A stretch of DNA of 64,000 nucleotides, taken from Rariloculus sp965263005 (lineage in GTDB: Bacteria > Pseudomonadota > Gammaproteobacteria > Steroidobacterales > Rariloculaceae). The notes beneath the pieces were generated by a model, which did not search any database, was not told the origin of the DNA, and saw nothing but the letters and a program-made list of their open reading frames with translations. Location: contig NZ_OZ253579.1 in NCBI RefSeq assembly GCF_965263005.1, positions 1,550,001-1,614,000 on the forward strand. The letters run 5' to 3'. Position 1 is the first letter of the stretch; every line of letters begins with the position of its first letter. Made by a program: the position numbers and the translations under genes. This document shows, in pieces, positions 50,136-58,547 of the stretch.

Positions 50136-51323
50136 GTGATCTCTCGACATCTCATGCCAACTCTGCTCCGGGCGAGCAGGCAATACCCGGTCGTGTCGGT
50201 GACCGGACCGCGCCAGTCGGGCAAGACTACGCTGCTGCGGCACACTTTTCCGCGTCATGCTTACGTATCGCTCGAAGCGCCCGATGCGCGCGAGTTTGCT
50301 TTCACGGACCCGCGGGGCTTTCTGGCGCAGTTTGGCGGCCCGGTGATCCTCGACGAGGCGCAGCATGTGCCGGACTTGTTTTCCTATATCCAGCTCATCG
50401 TTGACGAACACCCCGAACCGGGTCGGTTCATGCTTTCCGGCTCGCACAATTTCCTTCTGATCCGTCGGATCGCCCAGAGCCTCGCCGGACGCGTCCATAT
50501 CTCGCACCTGTTGCCTTTCTCGCCGGCCGAACTTCATGGTCTGCCCCTGCGCACGGCCGATGACATCGCCGACCCCGCGCCGGACCCGCTGCCTGACACA
50601 TGGACTGAGCTTGCCGCTACGGGCGGCTATCCGCCGATCCACGATCGCCGGCTCGATCCGTCCGAATGGCTCTCGCTGTATTTCCAGACCTACCTTGAGC
50701 GGGACGTTCGCGCGCTGAGCCAGGTGGGCGACCTGGAGGCCTTTCGCCGTTTCGTCGTCCTCTGCGCCGGGCGAGCCGGGCAGTTGCTCAATCTTTCCGC
50801 CCTTGGCGCCGACTGCGGAGTGAGCCACGAAACGGCGCGGCGCTGGCTTTCGGTGCTGGAGGCGAGCTTTATCGTTTTCCGCCTGCCGCCCCACCACGAG
50901 AATTTCAACAAGCGCCTCACGAAGAGCCCGAAGCTGTACTTCCTGGATACCGGTCTGCTGTGCTACCTGCTCCGGGTCCACACCGCCGGCGAACTCGCCA
51001 CACATGCGATGCGTGGCGCCGTGTTCGAAAATTTCGTTATCACCGAACTGCGCAAATCCTATCACCACGCGGGCAGGGAGCCCCGTCTTTCCTTTTGGCG
51101 CGATCACCGCGGCAATGAAGTGGACCTTGTAGTGGATTTGCCGCGCGGCGCCGTTCCTGTCGAGATCAAGTCGGGCGCCACGATCGCATCGGACTTTTTC
51201 AAGGGGCTTGGCCACTGGGAGAAACTCGCCGAGAGCTTCGGCGGGGGTATCCTGGTGTACGGCGGCGATGACAGCCACGTCCGAAGCGTTGCTGCCGTTC
51301 GCTCTTGGCGCCATTGGCCGTAG
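50136..51323 (+). CDS. AAA-14/DUF4143 ATP-binding protein
   Basis: The 395-residue protein starts at GTG 50136 (read as VISRHLMPTLLRA). Walker A is VTGPRQSGKTTLLR, Walker B is GGPVILDEAQHVPDL, and sensor 1 is RFMLSGSHNFLL. The C-terminal DUF4143 domain has YLERDVRALSQVGDLEAF, YFLDTGLLCYLL, GAVFENFVITELRKSY and the nuclease-like FWRDHRGNEVDLVVDLP...VEIKSG. That last stretch carries the D-x-n-E-x-K pattern of PD-(D/E)xK folds. The family is widespread in mobile and stress islands, and its role is unknown. Intact and with its own operator. Confidence 0.9.
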   Translation: MISRHLMPTLLRASRQYPVVSVTGPRQSGKTTLLRHTFPRHAYVSLEAPDAREFAFTDPRGFLAQFGGPVILDEAQHVPDLFSYIQLIVDEHPEPGRFMLSGSHNFLLIRRIAQSLAGRVHISHLLPFSPAELHGLPLRTADDIADPAPDPLPDTWTELAATGGYPPIHDRRLDPSEWLSLYFQTYLERDVRALSQVGDLEAFRRFVVLCAGRAGQLLNLSALGADCGVSHETARRWLSVLEASFIVFRLPPHHENFNKRLTKSPKLYFLDTGLLCYLLRVHTAGELATHAMRGAVFENFVITELRKSYHHAGREPRLSFWRDHRGNEVDLVVDLPRGAVPVEIKSGATIASDFFKGLGHWEKLAESFGGGILVYGGDDSHVRSVAAVRSWRHWP

Positions 51324-51393
51324 CTCGCCGCCGGCTCAACAAGCCGAGTACCATCAGGCGCCGCAGGCCCGTCCTGGAGATGATCGCAGGCCC

Positions 51394-51504
51394 ATGAAAA
51401 CGACGAGAACTGTCAGCTTGATCGGCATCGCTCTCGTGTCTCTCGCCGTGTCGGCCCAGCCGCGAGGCGGCCGCCAGCGTCGCCCTCGACTTGATAGACA
51501 ATGA
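51394..51504 (+). pseudogene. Secreted-protein N-terminal stub
   Basis: ATG 51394 opens MKTTRTVSLIGIALVSLAVS AQ, a good Sec signal peptide, followed after a few residues by Arg-rich nonsense and a stop at 51504. The mature part is missing. The family cannot be told. Confidence 0.45.
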
Positions 51505-51521
51505 AAAATTCTGTCGCTTCG

Positions 51522-51644
51522 CTATCGTCGTAAGATCTCCACATCAGCGCAGAATCCACCTAACGACACCGTCCGTATTTCGGGGCCCACTTCAAAGGCT
51601 TGGTCCTCGTTGCTCCAATGCAGAATGGTCTCGAACTTGTGCAT
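51522..51644 (-). pseudogene. HicB-family antitoxin, N-terminal fragment
   Basis: ATG 51644 opens MHKFETILHWSNEDQAF, matching the first strand-helix of HicB antitoxins (Y/F-E-x-I-x-Y-W-S-x-E-D-x-A-F). The expected continuation (x-A-x-V-P-E-L-P-G-C) is replaced by EVGPEIRTVSLGG and a stop at 51522. No hicA is present. It lies 15 bases downstream of the YgiT-type gene. Confidence 0.65.
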
Positions 51645-51659
51645 CGGTCTACCCCGCCA

Positions 51660-51887
51660 TCAGGCATATTCGTATACCGGGGTTTCAATCGTGCGTGCGG
51701 GACGCTGCCGGCTTCGGAGGAGTTCCTGCAAGTGCTCCACGGTCTCCGGAGAGAACATCCGCTCCCCCGTTTCGACGTTGACCCGAGCCGGGACGTTCTG
51801 CACAAGAATCAACTTTCCTTCGATTTCGATGTGGTACGTGACTTTTGTCTCGACAAACGTCTCGTGCCAAACAGCGCTGTCACTCAT
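51660..51887 (-). CDS. YgiT-type antitoxin-like protein without zinc finger
   Basis: The 75-residue protein has VTYHIEIEGKLILVQNVPAR, VETGERMFSPETVEHLQELL and the end ARTIETPVYEYA. This is the pattern of small YgiT/MqsA-like proteins paired with DUF4258 toxins. The N-terminal C-x-x-C zinc finger of many relatives is absent (MSDSAVWHETFVETK instead), as in a known subgroup. It overlaps the DUF4258 gene by eight bases. As the toxin is truncated, this is an antitoxin without a working partner. Confidence 0.75.
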   Translation of the reverse strand: MSDSAVWHETFVETKVTYHIEIEGKLILVQNVPARVNVETGERMFSPETVEHLQELLRSRQRPARTIETPVYEYA

Positions 51888-52098
51888 CGCTCATCCTCCT
51901 GTGCTTGAAGTCCACCCAGATCGATGGAGATGGCTGGTAGGGTGTGATGATCTTCACAAGTTCCCGTGACGCATGGCTGCAATGAACGTGCAGTGGCCGT
52001 CCAGAGTTCGTGAATCCAAGAATAAGGCAACTCGGGCCGTACTTCGCGTCCGGATAGTCCTCAACAAGCTCAGGCGCACGCATCGCTTCACGAAGTAT
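51880..52098 (-). pseudogene. DUF4258 toxin, C-terminal part
   Basis: From about 52098, ILREAMRAPELVEDYPDAKY, GPSCLILGFTNSGRPLHV and VKIITPYQPSPSIWVDF match the second half of DUF4258 proteins, RelE-like toxins of YgiT pairs. The N-terminal helix with the usual T-x-H-A-x-x-R-M motif is missing. In its place the frame is fused to an ABC-transporter fragment that supplies the start codon at 52188. The chimeric 102-residue frame might be translated but is unlikely to be a toxin. Confidence 0.75.
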
Positions 52099-52313
52099 CG
52101 CGGAGACGAGTGCGCGCGTGCAGGGGTGGCAGGGGCGCTCGTAGATGTCGCTTGACGGAGCCTGCTCGACGATCCGGCCGAGGTACATGACGGCGCCACC
52201 TGGTTCGATACGTGCCGGACGACCGCCAGGTCGTGCGCGATGAAAAGCAGCGCGATCGCGCGCGCGATGCCGACGCGCTGCCGCTGACCTTCGGAGAATT
52301 CGTGAGGAAACCT
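52099..52313 (-). pseudogene. Oligopeptide/dipeptide ABC transporter ATPase (OppF/DppF-like), fragment
   Basis: Two pieces are visible. The first (52313-52194) reads FPHEFSEGQRQRVGIARAIA, the ABC signature, joined directly to LLFIAHDLAVVRHVSNQVA, with the Walker B segment deleted. After a two-base insertion the next frame continues MYLGRIVEQAPSSDIYERPC HPCTRALVSA (52188-52099). Then the DUF4258 remnant begins. The gene is dead through a deletion, a frameshift and truncation at both ends. Confidence 0.8.
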
Positions 52314-52386
52314 GCTGACCGGACTGCGTGCTCCATGACGAGTGTCGCTGAGATCGGCACTGCGCCCGTCACCGCAACCGCTACGC

Positions 52387-53148
52387 TCAGCGGCGATACG
52401 AAGGGTCGTCCCGGTCGAGGATCGCCTGAAGTTCCCGGAAGTGATCCTCGCTGAAGTTCGGATAGTCGCGCCATTGTTGTGCCGTCTTCGCCGCGACCCG
52501 GTCGGAGACGATGGCGAGCTCACGGCCGGTTTGCAGAGCCGTGATGTAGGTTGAGCAGGCCCGCTCGAAATAGTAGAGATCGTCGAAAGTCCGGGCGACC
52601 GTCTCGCCGATCGCCATCACCCCGTGGTTGCGCAGCACAAGTATCGGCTTGTCGCCCACCAGCCGGGCGATGCGTTCAGCCTCATCGTCCAGCCCCATGC
52701 CATCCAGGTCGGCATCGATGGTCACGCGCCCCCAAAACCGCATCGCGTTCAGGTCGACGGGCGGAAGCGTCGGATCGGCGAGGCAGGCAAGCGCCGTCGC
52801 ATATCTCGAGTGAACATGAAGCACACACCGCGCATGCCGCACGCGCCGGTGGATGGCGCCGTGGAGCGCCCAGGCCGTGGGATCGGGCGCATCGGGACGT
52901 TCCACTATCTGCTCGTCTTCAGCATCGAGCAGCAGAAGCTCGCTTGCCTTGATGCGGGAGAAATGACGGCCCCTCGGGTTCATCAGGAACTTTGTCCCCG
53001 CTTCGTCGACGGCGAGACTGAAATGGTTGGCGACCGATTCGTGCATGTCGAAGCGGGCCGTCCAGCGGAACGCGCAGGCAAGAGCGATCCGCTCTTGCTC
53101 GAAGTCCATGCCGGGACTGTCGAGAATGGCGGTCTGGGCAGGGTTCAT
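52387..53148 (-). CDS. Class II aldolase/adducin-family protein
   Basis: The 253-residue protein has the class II aldolase fold: NHFSLAVDEAGTKFLMNPRG, LHGAIHRRVRHARCVLHVHS with the zinc H-x-H, and ILVLRNHGVMAIGETVA with the third His. Family members are zinc-dependent aldolases or epimerases acting on sugar phosphates or hydroxyacids. It is the last gene on the minus-strand sarcosine locus, 121 bases after the GlxA-type regulator, so it may have a separate promoter. Substrate unknown. Confidence 0.88.
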   Translation of the reverse strand: MNPAQTAILDSPGMDFEQERIALACAFRWTARFDMHESVANHFSLAVDEAGTKFLMNPRGRHFSRIKASELLLLDAEDEQIVERPDAPDPTAWALHGAIHRRVRHARCVLHVHSRYATALACLADPTLPPVDLNAMRFWGRVTIDADLDGMGLDDEAERIARLVGDKPILVLRNHGVMAIGETVARTFDDLYYFERACSTYITALQTGRELAIVSDRVAAKTAQQWRDYPNFSEDHFRELQAILDRDDPSYRR

Positions 53149-53269
53149 GACATTCTCTCCCTATTCGAGCCCCGGTCCCGTAACGGCGGCGGGCCCGTGA
53201 GTTGCCTGTCGACGACGCAAGACAGGGGGCGTGGTGGGGGTCCTCCGGAAACCGGTCCGAGCTGATCCA

Positions 53270-54244
53270 TCACTTGGCCGCGCGCTCGGCGCTCGGTGTG
53301 TTGCCGTAGAGTTTCTTGTAGGTCGTGCTGAAGTGCGAGCTCGAAACAAAGCCTGTCTGCGCCGCGATCTCAACAATGCTGAAGTCCGTCTGAAAAAGTA
53401 ACTGGCGCGCCCGTTGCAGGCGCAATTGCAGGTAGTAGTGCGACGGCGAACATAGCAGGTACTTCTGGAACAAGCGCTGAAGCTGCCGGCGCGACAACCC
53501 GACATAGGATGCCAGTTCAACCTGGTTGAACGGCTCGCGGATGTTGCACTCCATCAGCTCCACGGCAGCCACGAGCTTTGTGGACTGCCCGCCGACGATG
53601 TGGCGCAGCGGTACGCGTTGCCGGTCCCTTGGATCGCGGATTCGCTCATGGACGAACTGGTCGGCGACGCCTTCGCTGATCTCCGTACCCAGTTGCCTGC
53701 GGACGAAATACAACATCATGTCCATCGGCGCCGTGCCGCCGGAGCTCGTGAAGCGGTCGCGATCGATCGTGTAGATGCTCGACCCGACAGTGATCTTCGG
53801 AAATCCCAGGGTCAGGGCAGCGTAATTCTCCCAGTGGATGCTGCACCGGTAGCCGTCCAGCAACCCGGCCTTGGCCAACACGTAACTGCCGGTGCAGGTA
53901 GAGCCAAGCGCGAGCCCACGTCCGCTGCACGCGCGCAGCCAGCGCAGCACCGGCTTCGCGGCGAACCGCTCAACCCCCTCGCCCCCGCAGACAACAATCG
54001 CGTCCATGGTTCGAGACTGGATTTCGTCGCCGATACCGAAGTCGGCATTGAGCGAGACTCCGTCGCTTGCGGTGACGGCGCCACCGTCCCTGGAAATCAA
54101 CCGCCAGCTATAGACGCGGGAGCCGGCAACGCGGTTCGCCATGCGCAACGTCTCGATCGCCGACGACATGGATATGAGTGTGAAATCGTCGAGCAGCAGA
54201 AAGCCGAAAAACGTCGGTAACTCTTGCGGTTCGGCCTTTGTCAT
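53270..54244 (-). CDS. GlxA-type AraC-family transcriptional regulator
   Basis: From ATG 54244 (MTKAEPQELPTFFGF) the protein has 324 residues. A DJ-1/PfpI-like N-terminal domain (IVVCGGEGVERFA, LGSTCTGSYVLAKAGLLDG, TIHWEN-like SIHWENY) is followed by a C-terminal AraC double HTH (VELASYVGLSRRQLQRLFQKY, IVEIAAQTGFVSSSHFSTTY). This class includes the glycine-betaine and dimethylglycine regulators GbdR/SouR-like proteins, which fits its place directly downstream of soxG. It probably senses a methylated glycine and activates the locus. The in-frame extension to 54613 lies antisense-free inside soxG sequence in another frame and is not used. Confidence 0.88.
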   Translation of the reverse strand: MTKAEPQELPTFFGFLLLDDFTLISMSSAIETLRMANRVAGSRVYSWRLISRDGGAVTASDGVSLNADFGIGDEIQSRTMDAIVVCGGEGVERFAAKPVLRWLRACSGRGLALGSTCTGSYVLAKAGLLDGYRCSIHWENYAALTLGFPKITVGSSIYTIDRDRFTSSGGTAPMDMMLYFVRRQLGTEISEGVADQFVHERIRDPRDRQRVPLRHIVGGQSTKLVAAVELMECNIREPFNQVELASYVGLSRRQLQRLFQKYLLCSPSHYYLQLRLQRARQLLFQTDFSIVEIAAQTGFVSSSHFSTTYKKLYGNTPSAERAAK

Positions 54245-54357
54245 CACGCGAACGGTGTTCTTTGACAAACGCAGTATGAGACGGGATGAGCTCAGACTCA
54301 ATGTGGCGATGTTGACAGCATTTACCGGTCCGGCCCCTGAGTTGCCAACGAGGCCGA

Positions 54358-54969
54358 TCAGGGAATTGCCGATCGCATCGAGAAACGGACGCCGTGCGGC
54401 CGCGCGGCATGCGCGAGCCAGCGGCACAGGTAGTCGGCGAAGCTCCTGCTGACGACGATCGTGCAGGTTGATGCGTCGTTGGAAACGCCCAGTAGCACGG
54501 TCGCCTTGGCCAGGCCTGTCCGCGCGCATTGCCGCGGGCCGAACTCCCGCGGATGCAGGTCCACGGTGCAACCCTTCGCCAGCACCGTGCGCGCGTCGAC
54601 GCCACTGACGCACAGCGCGACATTTCCACCGCTGACGTCGTTGATCGCGGCGTGGAGCCCGCTAAGCGCTTCGGCGAGTCCGCTGCCGAGGCCGGCGGCG
54701 CCTTCAGCGCTCGTCAAGATCAGCCACTCATCCGGGCCGAGCCAGTAGACGCGATGCTCGCCGGTCGTGAACGTATTCGCCGCGAGCGGCATGGGTTGGC
54801 CCAGGACCCGCGTGGCGGCCTCGACGGCCTGTTCGCAGCGCGGGTCGAGCCTGACGTTGAGGAACCCGCAGCCGGACAGGACGCTGATGTCGACACCTGC
54901 CTGCGCCGTGGATTCCACCGCGGCGAAAAAGGGTTCCAGGCCGTGGCGGCGCTCGATTGTTTCAGACAT
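54358..54969 (-). CDS. soxG: Sarcosine oxidase gamma subunit SoxG
   Basis: From ATG 54969 (MSETIERRHGLEPFF) the product is 203 residues. The core INDVSGGNVALCVSGVDART, LAKGCTVDLHPREFG and FADYLCRWLAHAAR match SoxG, the small subunit of heterotetrameric sarcosine oxidase. It overlaps soxA by eight bases, the standard coupling. Complete. Confidence 0.92.
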   Translation of the reverse strand: MSETIERRHGLEPFFAAVESTAQAGVDISVLSGCGFLNVRLDPRCEQAVEAATRVLGQPMPLAANTFTTGEHRVYWLGPDEWLILTSAEGAAGLGSGLAEALSGLHAAINDVSGGNVALCVSGVDARTVLAKGCTVDLHPREFGPRQCARTGLAKATVLLGVSNDASTCTIVVSRSFADYLCRWLAHAARPHGVRFSMRSAIP

Positions 54970-57900
54970 GTTGGCGCTGTCCCCCGGGGTCGCAAAAGAC
55001 GGGCGACACGATCTGCACCGGCAAGGGGTCGCGCCCGGGTAACGCCGCGTAGATGGTTTCGCCCTTGCGCCCCCGCCCGCCGGCGACCAGGGCCAGCGCA
55101 ATCGGATGACCCAGGCACGCGCTGCCGTAACTCGACGTGACATGACCGCACATGGGTACGGGCTTGCCGGGCGGGCGCCTCGACGGTCTCGCTGCGACGC
55201 CGGATTTTTGCCGCGGGCTGCCGGATCTGCCCGTCTCGTCGATGAGCTGCGTTCCCTCCGGGAGCACGGTTCGATTGTCCGAGGTCAACAAACCAACCAA
55301 TTGCTTGCGATCCTCCCTCAAGCAGTCCGGGCGCTCGAGGGAACGCTTGCCGAGAAAGTCCTTCTCGCCTGAAAGCAGCCAGTTCATGCCGAGATCCGCG
55401 GGTGTAACGGAGCCGTCCGTGTCCTGCCCGACGATGATGAAACCCTTCTCGGCGCGAAGCACGTGCATCGTTTCGGTTCCGTAGGGTGCGATATCGAATT
55501 CCCTGCCGGCCTCCATGATCATTTGCCACATGGCCAGCGCGTGGTTGCTGTCGATGTTGATCTCAAACGCCAACTCACCGGAAAAGCTCACCCGGAACAG
55601 CGTCACATGCATACCCGCCAGCACGGCCGGCTTCATGGTCATGAACGGAAACCTTTCCTTGTCGAGCGGGATATCGCAGCCAAGCTTCTCCAGCAGCCTG
55701 CGGCTGTTGGGTCCGGCCGCCGCGATGGTCGAATAGTGTTCGGTGAGCGACGTCAGATAGACCTCAAGCTCCGGCCACTCGGTCTGTAGCCACTTCTCCA
55801 GCCAGTTCAGCACGTTCGCCGCACCGCCGGTTGTCGTGGTCAGATAAAATTGCTGCTCGCCGACCCGCGCCATCACGCCGTCGTCCATGAGCATGCCGTC
55901 CTCGCCGAGAAGGATGCCGTACGCGCAGCGCCCGACCTTCATCCTGCCCACGTCGTGCGTGTAGATGCGCTCCAGGAATTCGACGACGTCGGGCCCGCGG
56001 GCGTCGATCTTGCCGAGCGTGGACGCGTCCATGATGCCGAGCGAGTTGCGCACGGCCAGACATTCCCGCGCCACCGCCGCATGCAGGTCTTCCGCGCCTT
56101 GCGGAAAGTACCAGGGCCGGTGCCACTGGCCGACGACCTCCATGGGTGCGCCCGCTGCCGCGTGCCACTCGTGGACCGCGGTCTTGCGCACCGGTTCGAA
56201 GAGCTCGCCGACGCTTTCGCCGGCGCCGACGCCGAAACTCACCGGCGTATAGGCCGGCCGGAACGTCGTCGTTCCAACCTCGGGAATCGCCTTGCCGAGC
56301 ATGTCTGCAAGCACGGCCATGCCGTTTATGTTGCCGAGTTTGCCCTGGTCGGTGCCGAAGCCGAGCGCCGTGTATCGCTTGACGTGCTCCACGTTGCGAT
56401 AGCCTTCGCGCACCGCGAGGCGAACGTCGGCGACGCTTGTGTCGTTCTGGAAGTCGATGAACTGCTTCGGGCAGCGATCCGCGTCCTTCACGGCCGGCAC
56501 GCGCCACAAGGCCTCGATCGGGTTTTCCCCGACACCGCTGACGGTGGGCGCCTCGATGGCCGCTGATTCCAGCCCGAGCTTCGACACGGCTTCGGTGCCG
56601 GCGCGCAGTCCGTCGGCGAGGCACTCGTCGAGGGACCACTTGCCGTTGCCTGAGCCGGCCGAATCGTTGGCCTGCCGAGCCTCCGCAGGCAGGAAGCAGA
56701 GCCGCGTATCATCCCAGCGGAGCCGGCCGCCCGCCTGGGAATGCAGATGAACTGCCGGGCTCCAGCCGCCGGACACGACAACGAGATCGCAGTCGATGCG
56801 GATCGTGCTGTTGACGTTTTCCCAACTGTCGCCGTTCCACTTCGCGATGCTGGCGCCCCTGACACGATGCCGGCCGGCCACATCGCTCACCACGTGCCCC
56901 GCCAGCACCGGGATCCGCAGGGCTCGCGCCCGGATGCCAAGTTGCCCGGCGCCGTCGAGGCGGCTGTCGACGATGGCGGCAACCTCGGCGCCCGCGTTCG
57001 CCAGGTCGATCGCTGCCTGATACGCGGAATCGTTGTTCGTGAAGACCACCGCGCGGCGGCCCGGCAGGACCGCATATCGATTGATGTAGGTCGAGGCAGC
57101 CGACGCCAACATAACGCCGGGCCGGTCGTTGTTGCAGAACACGAGCGGCCGCTCGAAGCTGCCTTGCGCCAGTACCACCCGCCTGGCCCGGACGCGCCAG
57201 AGCCGCTCCCGGACGCCATCGCCACCTTGGCCGTGGCGCCTTCCCGCGTCGCCGTCGACCGAGCTATCCGGGTGGTTGGTACAACGCTGCGCAATCGTCA
57301 GAAAGTTGTGATCGTGGTAGCCGAACACGGTGCTGCGGGGCAGCAGCGTGCAGTCCGGGTACTTGCGGAGTTCGTCGACTACGCCGGCGGCCCACTCCGC
57401 GGCCGGTACTCCATCGATGCTCGCGGTGCAAGCCAGCAAACTGCCGCCGAACTCGTTTTGCTCGTCGGCGAGAATCACGCGGGCGCCGGACTTCGCCGCC
57501 GCCAGCGCTGCCATGAGGCCGGCCGGTCCAGCTCCGGCCACCAATACGTCGCAGTGCGCGTTCATGTGCTCATACGTGTCGGGATCGGGTTCCGCCGGTG
57601 CGCGTCCGAAGCCTGCCGACTTGCGGATCACGTGCTCGTAGTACTTCCACCATGACCGCGGGGTCATGAACGTCTTGTAGTAGAAGCCCGCGCCCAACAT
57701 TCGTCCAAATACATCATTGATTGCGCCGATATCGAACCGGACGCCGGGCCAGCCCTTGGTGGTACGCGCGACCAGACCGTCTTGGAGTTCGACTTGCGTC
57801 GCCGGAAGGTTGGGCCGCGCTGCGGCGCCCTCGCCAAGCTGCATGATCGCGTTCGGTTCTTCCGCGCCGCTGCCGACGATCCCGCGCGGCCGGCGCAACT

Positions 57901-58063
57901 TGAAGCTGCGCCCCACCAGGGATACACCGTTGGCGATCAGCGCGGACGCGAGCGTATCGCCCGCAAAGCCCTCGTACGCCTTGCCGTCAAAGGAGAAAGC
58001 CAACGGTCGGGCCCGGTCTATCCGCCCACCCCGCTGCAGACGATTCGGCTGCGCGGCTGCCAT
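54962..58063 (-). CDS. soxA: Sarcosine oxidase alpha subunit SoxA
   Basis: The 1,033-residue protein has an N-terminal 2Fe-2S-ferredoxin-like domain (FSFDGKAYEGFAGDTLASAL, SFKLRRPRGIVGSG), an NAD-binding flavoprotein domain with VLVAGAGPAGLMAALAAAKS, and a C-terminal GcvT/aminomethyltransferase domain (RYPFMTMKPAVLAG-like FMTMKPAVLAGMHVTLFRVS, GTETMHVLRAEKGFIIVGQD). With SoxB, D and G it oxidises sarcosine to glycine. The methyl group goes to tetrahydrofolate as methylene-THF, or is released as formaldehyde. It starts two bases after soxD. Length and motifs are normal. Confidence 0.95.
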   Translation of the reverse strand: MAAAQPNRLQRGGRIDRARPLAFSFDGKAYEGFAGDTLASALIANGVSLVGRSFKLRRPRGIVGSGAEEPNAIMQLGEGAAARPNLPATQVELQDGLVARTTKGWPGVRFDIGAINDVFGRMLGAGFYYKTFMTPRSWWKYYEHVIRKSAGFGRAPAEPDPDTYEHMNAHCDVLVAGAGPAGLMAALAAAKSGARVILADEQNEFGGSLLACTASIDGVPAAEWAAGVVDELRKYPDCTLLPRSTVFGYHDHNFLTIAQRCTNHPDSSVDGDAGRRHGQGGDGVRERLWRVRARRVVLAQGSFERPLVFCNNDRPGVMLASAASTYINRYAVLPGRRAVVFTNNDSAYQAAIDLANAGAEVAAIVDSRLDGAGQLGIRARALRIPVLAGHVVSDVAGRHRVRGASIAKWNGDSWENVNSTIRIDCDLVVVSGGWSPAVHLHSQAGGRLRWDDTRLCFLPAEARQANDSAGSGNGKWSLDECLADGLRAGTEAVSKLGLESAAIEAPTVSGVGENPIEALWRVPAVKDADRCPKQFIDFQNDTSVADVRLAVREGYRNVEHVKRYTALGFGTDQGKLGNINGMAVLADMLGKAIPEVGTTTFRPAYTPVSFGVGAGESVGELFEPVRKTAVHEWHAAAGAPMEVVGQWHRPWYFPQGAEDLHAAVARECLAVRNSLGIMDASTLGKIDARGPDVVEFLERIYTHDVGRMKVGRCAYGILLGEDGMLMDDGVMARVGEQQFYLTTTTGGAANVLNWLEKWLQTEWPELEVYLTSLTEHYSTIAAAGPNSRRLLEKLGCDIPLDKERFPFMTMKPAVLAGMHVTLFRVSFSGELAFEINIDSNHALAMWQMIMEAGREFDIAPYGTETMHVLRAEKGFIIVGQDTDGSVTPADLGMNWLLSGEKDFLGKRSLERPDCLREDRKQLVGLLTSDNRTVLPEGTQLIDETGRSGSPRQKSGVAARPSRRPPGKPVPMCGHVTSSYGSACLGHPIALALVAGGRGRKGETIYAALPGRDPLPVQIVSPVFCDPGGQRQHV

Positions 58064-58065
58064 CG

Positions 58066-58449
58066 TCAGCCACCCTTCCCGGCGCTGAACCCGCTGTCGG
58101 CGTCGCCAGTGGCGTCGGCGCCGGCCTCGGCAGTGGCGTCGGCGCCGGCCTTGACAGTGGCGTCGGAGCCCGACGCCAGGCTGGTCTCAGTGCTGCTCAA
58201 GCTGTAGCTGCGTTCGATGCGGTAGCTGACCGTGTCGCGCTCGACGCCGAACCACCGCCGGCAGCCCTGGGCGTGATTCCACAATTCCCGGTGCGCGCCG
58301 CACGAGTTGCTGCGGTAAAACAGGTAGTCGGCCCATTCCGCGTCGCTCAGCGCCTCCGGGTCGGCCGGCCGCAGGATGCCGGCCTCGCCGCCATAGCTGA
58401 ACTCGGTCTCAGCCCGGGGTCCGCACCACGGACATTCGATCAATAGCAT
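58066..58449 (-). CDS. soxD: Sarcosine oxidase delta subunit SoxD
   Basis: From ATG 58449 (MLLIECPWCGPRAETEF) the product is 127 residues. It has the zinc-binding C-P-W-C and the motif RSNSCGAHRELWNHAQGCRRW that binds the alpha subunit. Known SoxD proteins are about 90-100 residues. The extra 35 C-terminal residues here come from a 24-bp tandem repeat (58107-58172) and look unstructured. ATG 58485, twelve codons upstream, is less likely. Lies between soxB and soxA in the canonical order. Confidence 0.93.
   Translation of the reverse strand: MLLIECPWCGPRAETEFSYGGEAGILRPADPEALSDAEWADYLFYRSNSCGAHRELWNHAQGCRRWFGVERDTVSYRIERSYSLSSTETSLASGSDATVKAGADATAEAGADATGDADSGFSAGKGG
58107..58172. repeat. 24-bp tandem repeat in the 3' end of soxD
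   Basis: CAGTGGCGTCGGCGCCGGCC followed by four varying bases occurs at 58107-58130 and 58131-58154, with a partial third copy at 58155-58172. On the coding strand it encodes an eight-residue A-T-x-x-A-G-A-D unit. Slippage of such a repeat would lengthen or shorten the protein tail without changing its core. Confidence 0.75.
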
Positions 58450-58547
58450 GGTCTGTTCCAAACGAGCGCATACATCGCCAAACACGCGCCAGGGCCTGTT
58501 AACGCTATCCGAGACCGCTCTGCCGGGTTCATCTATTCCCGCCTGGC

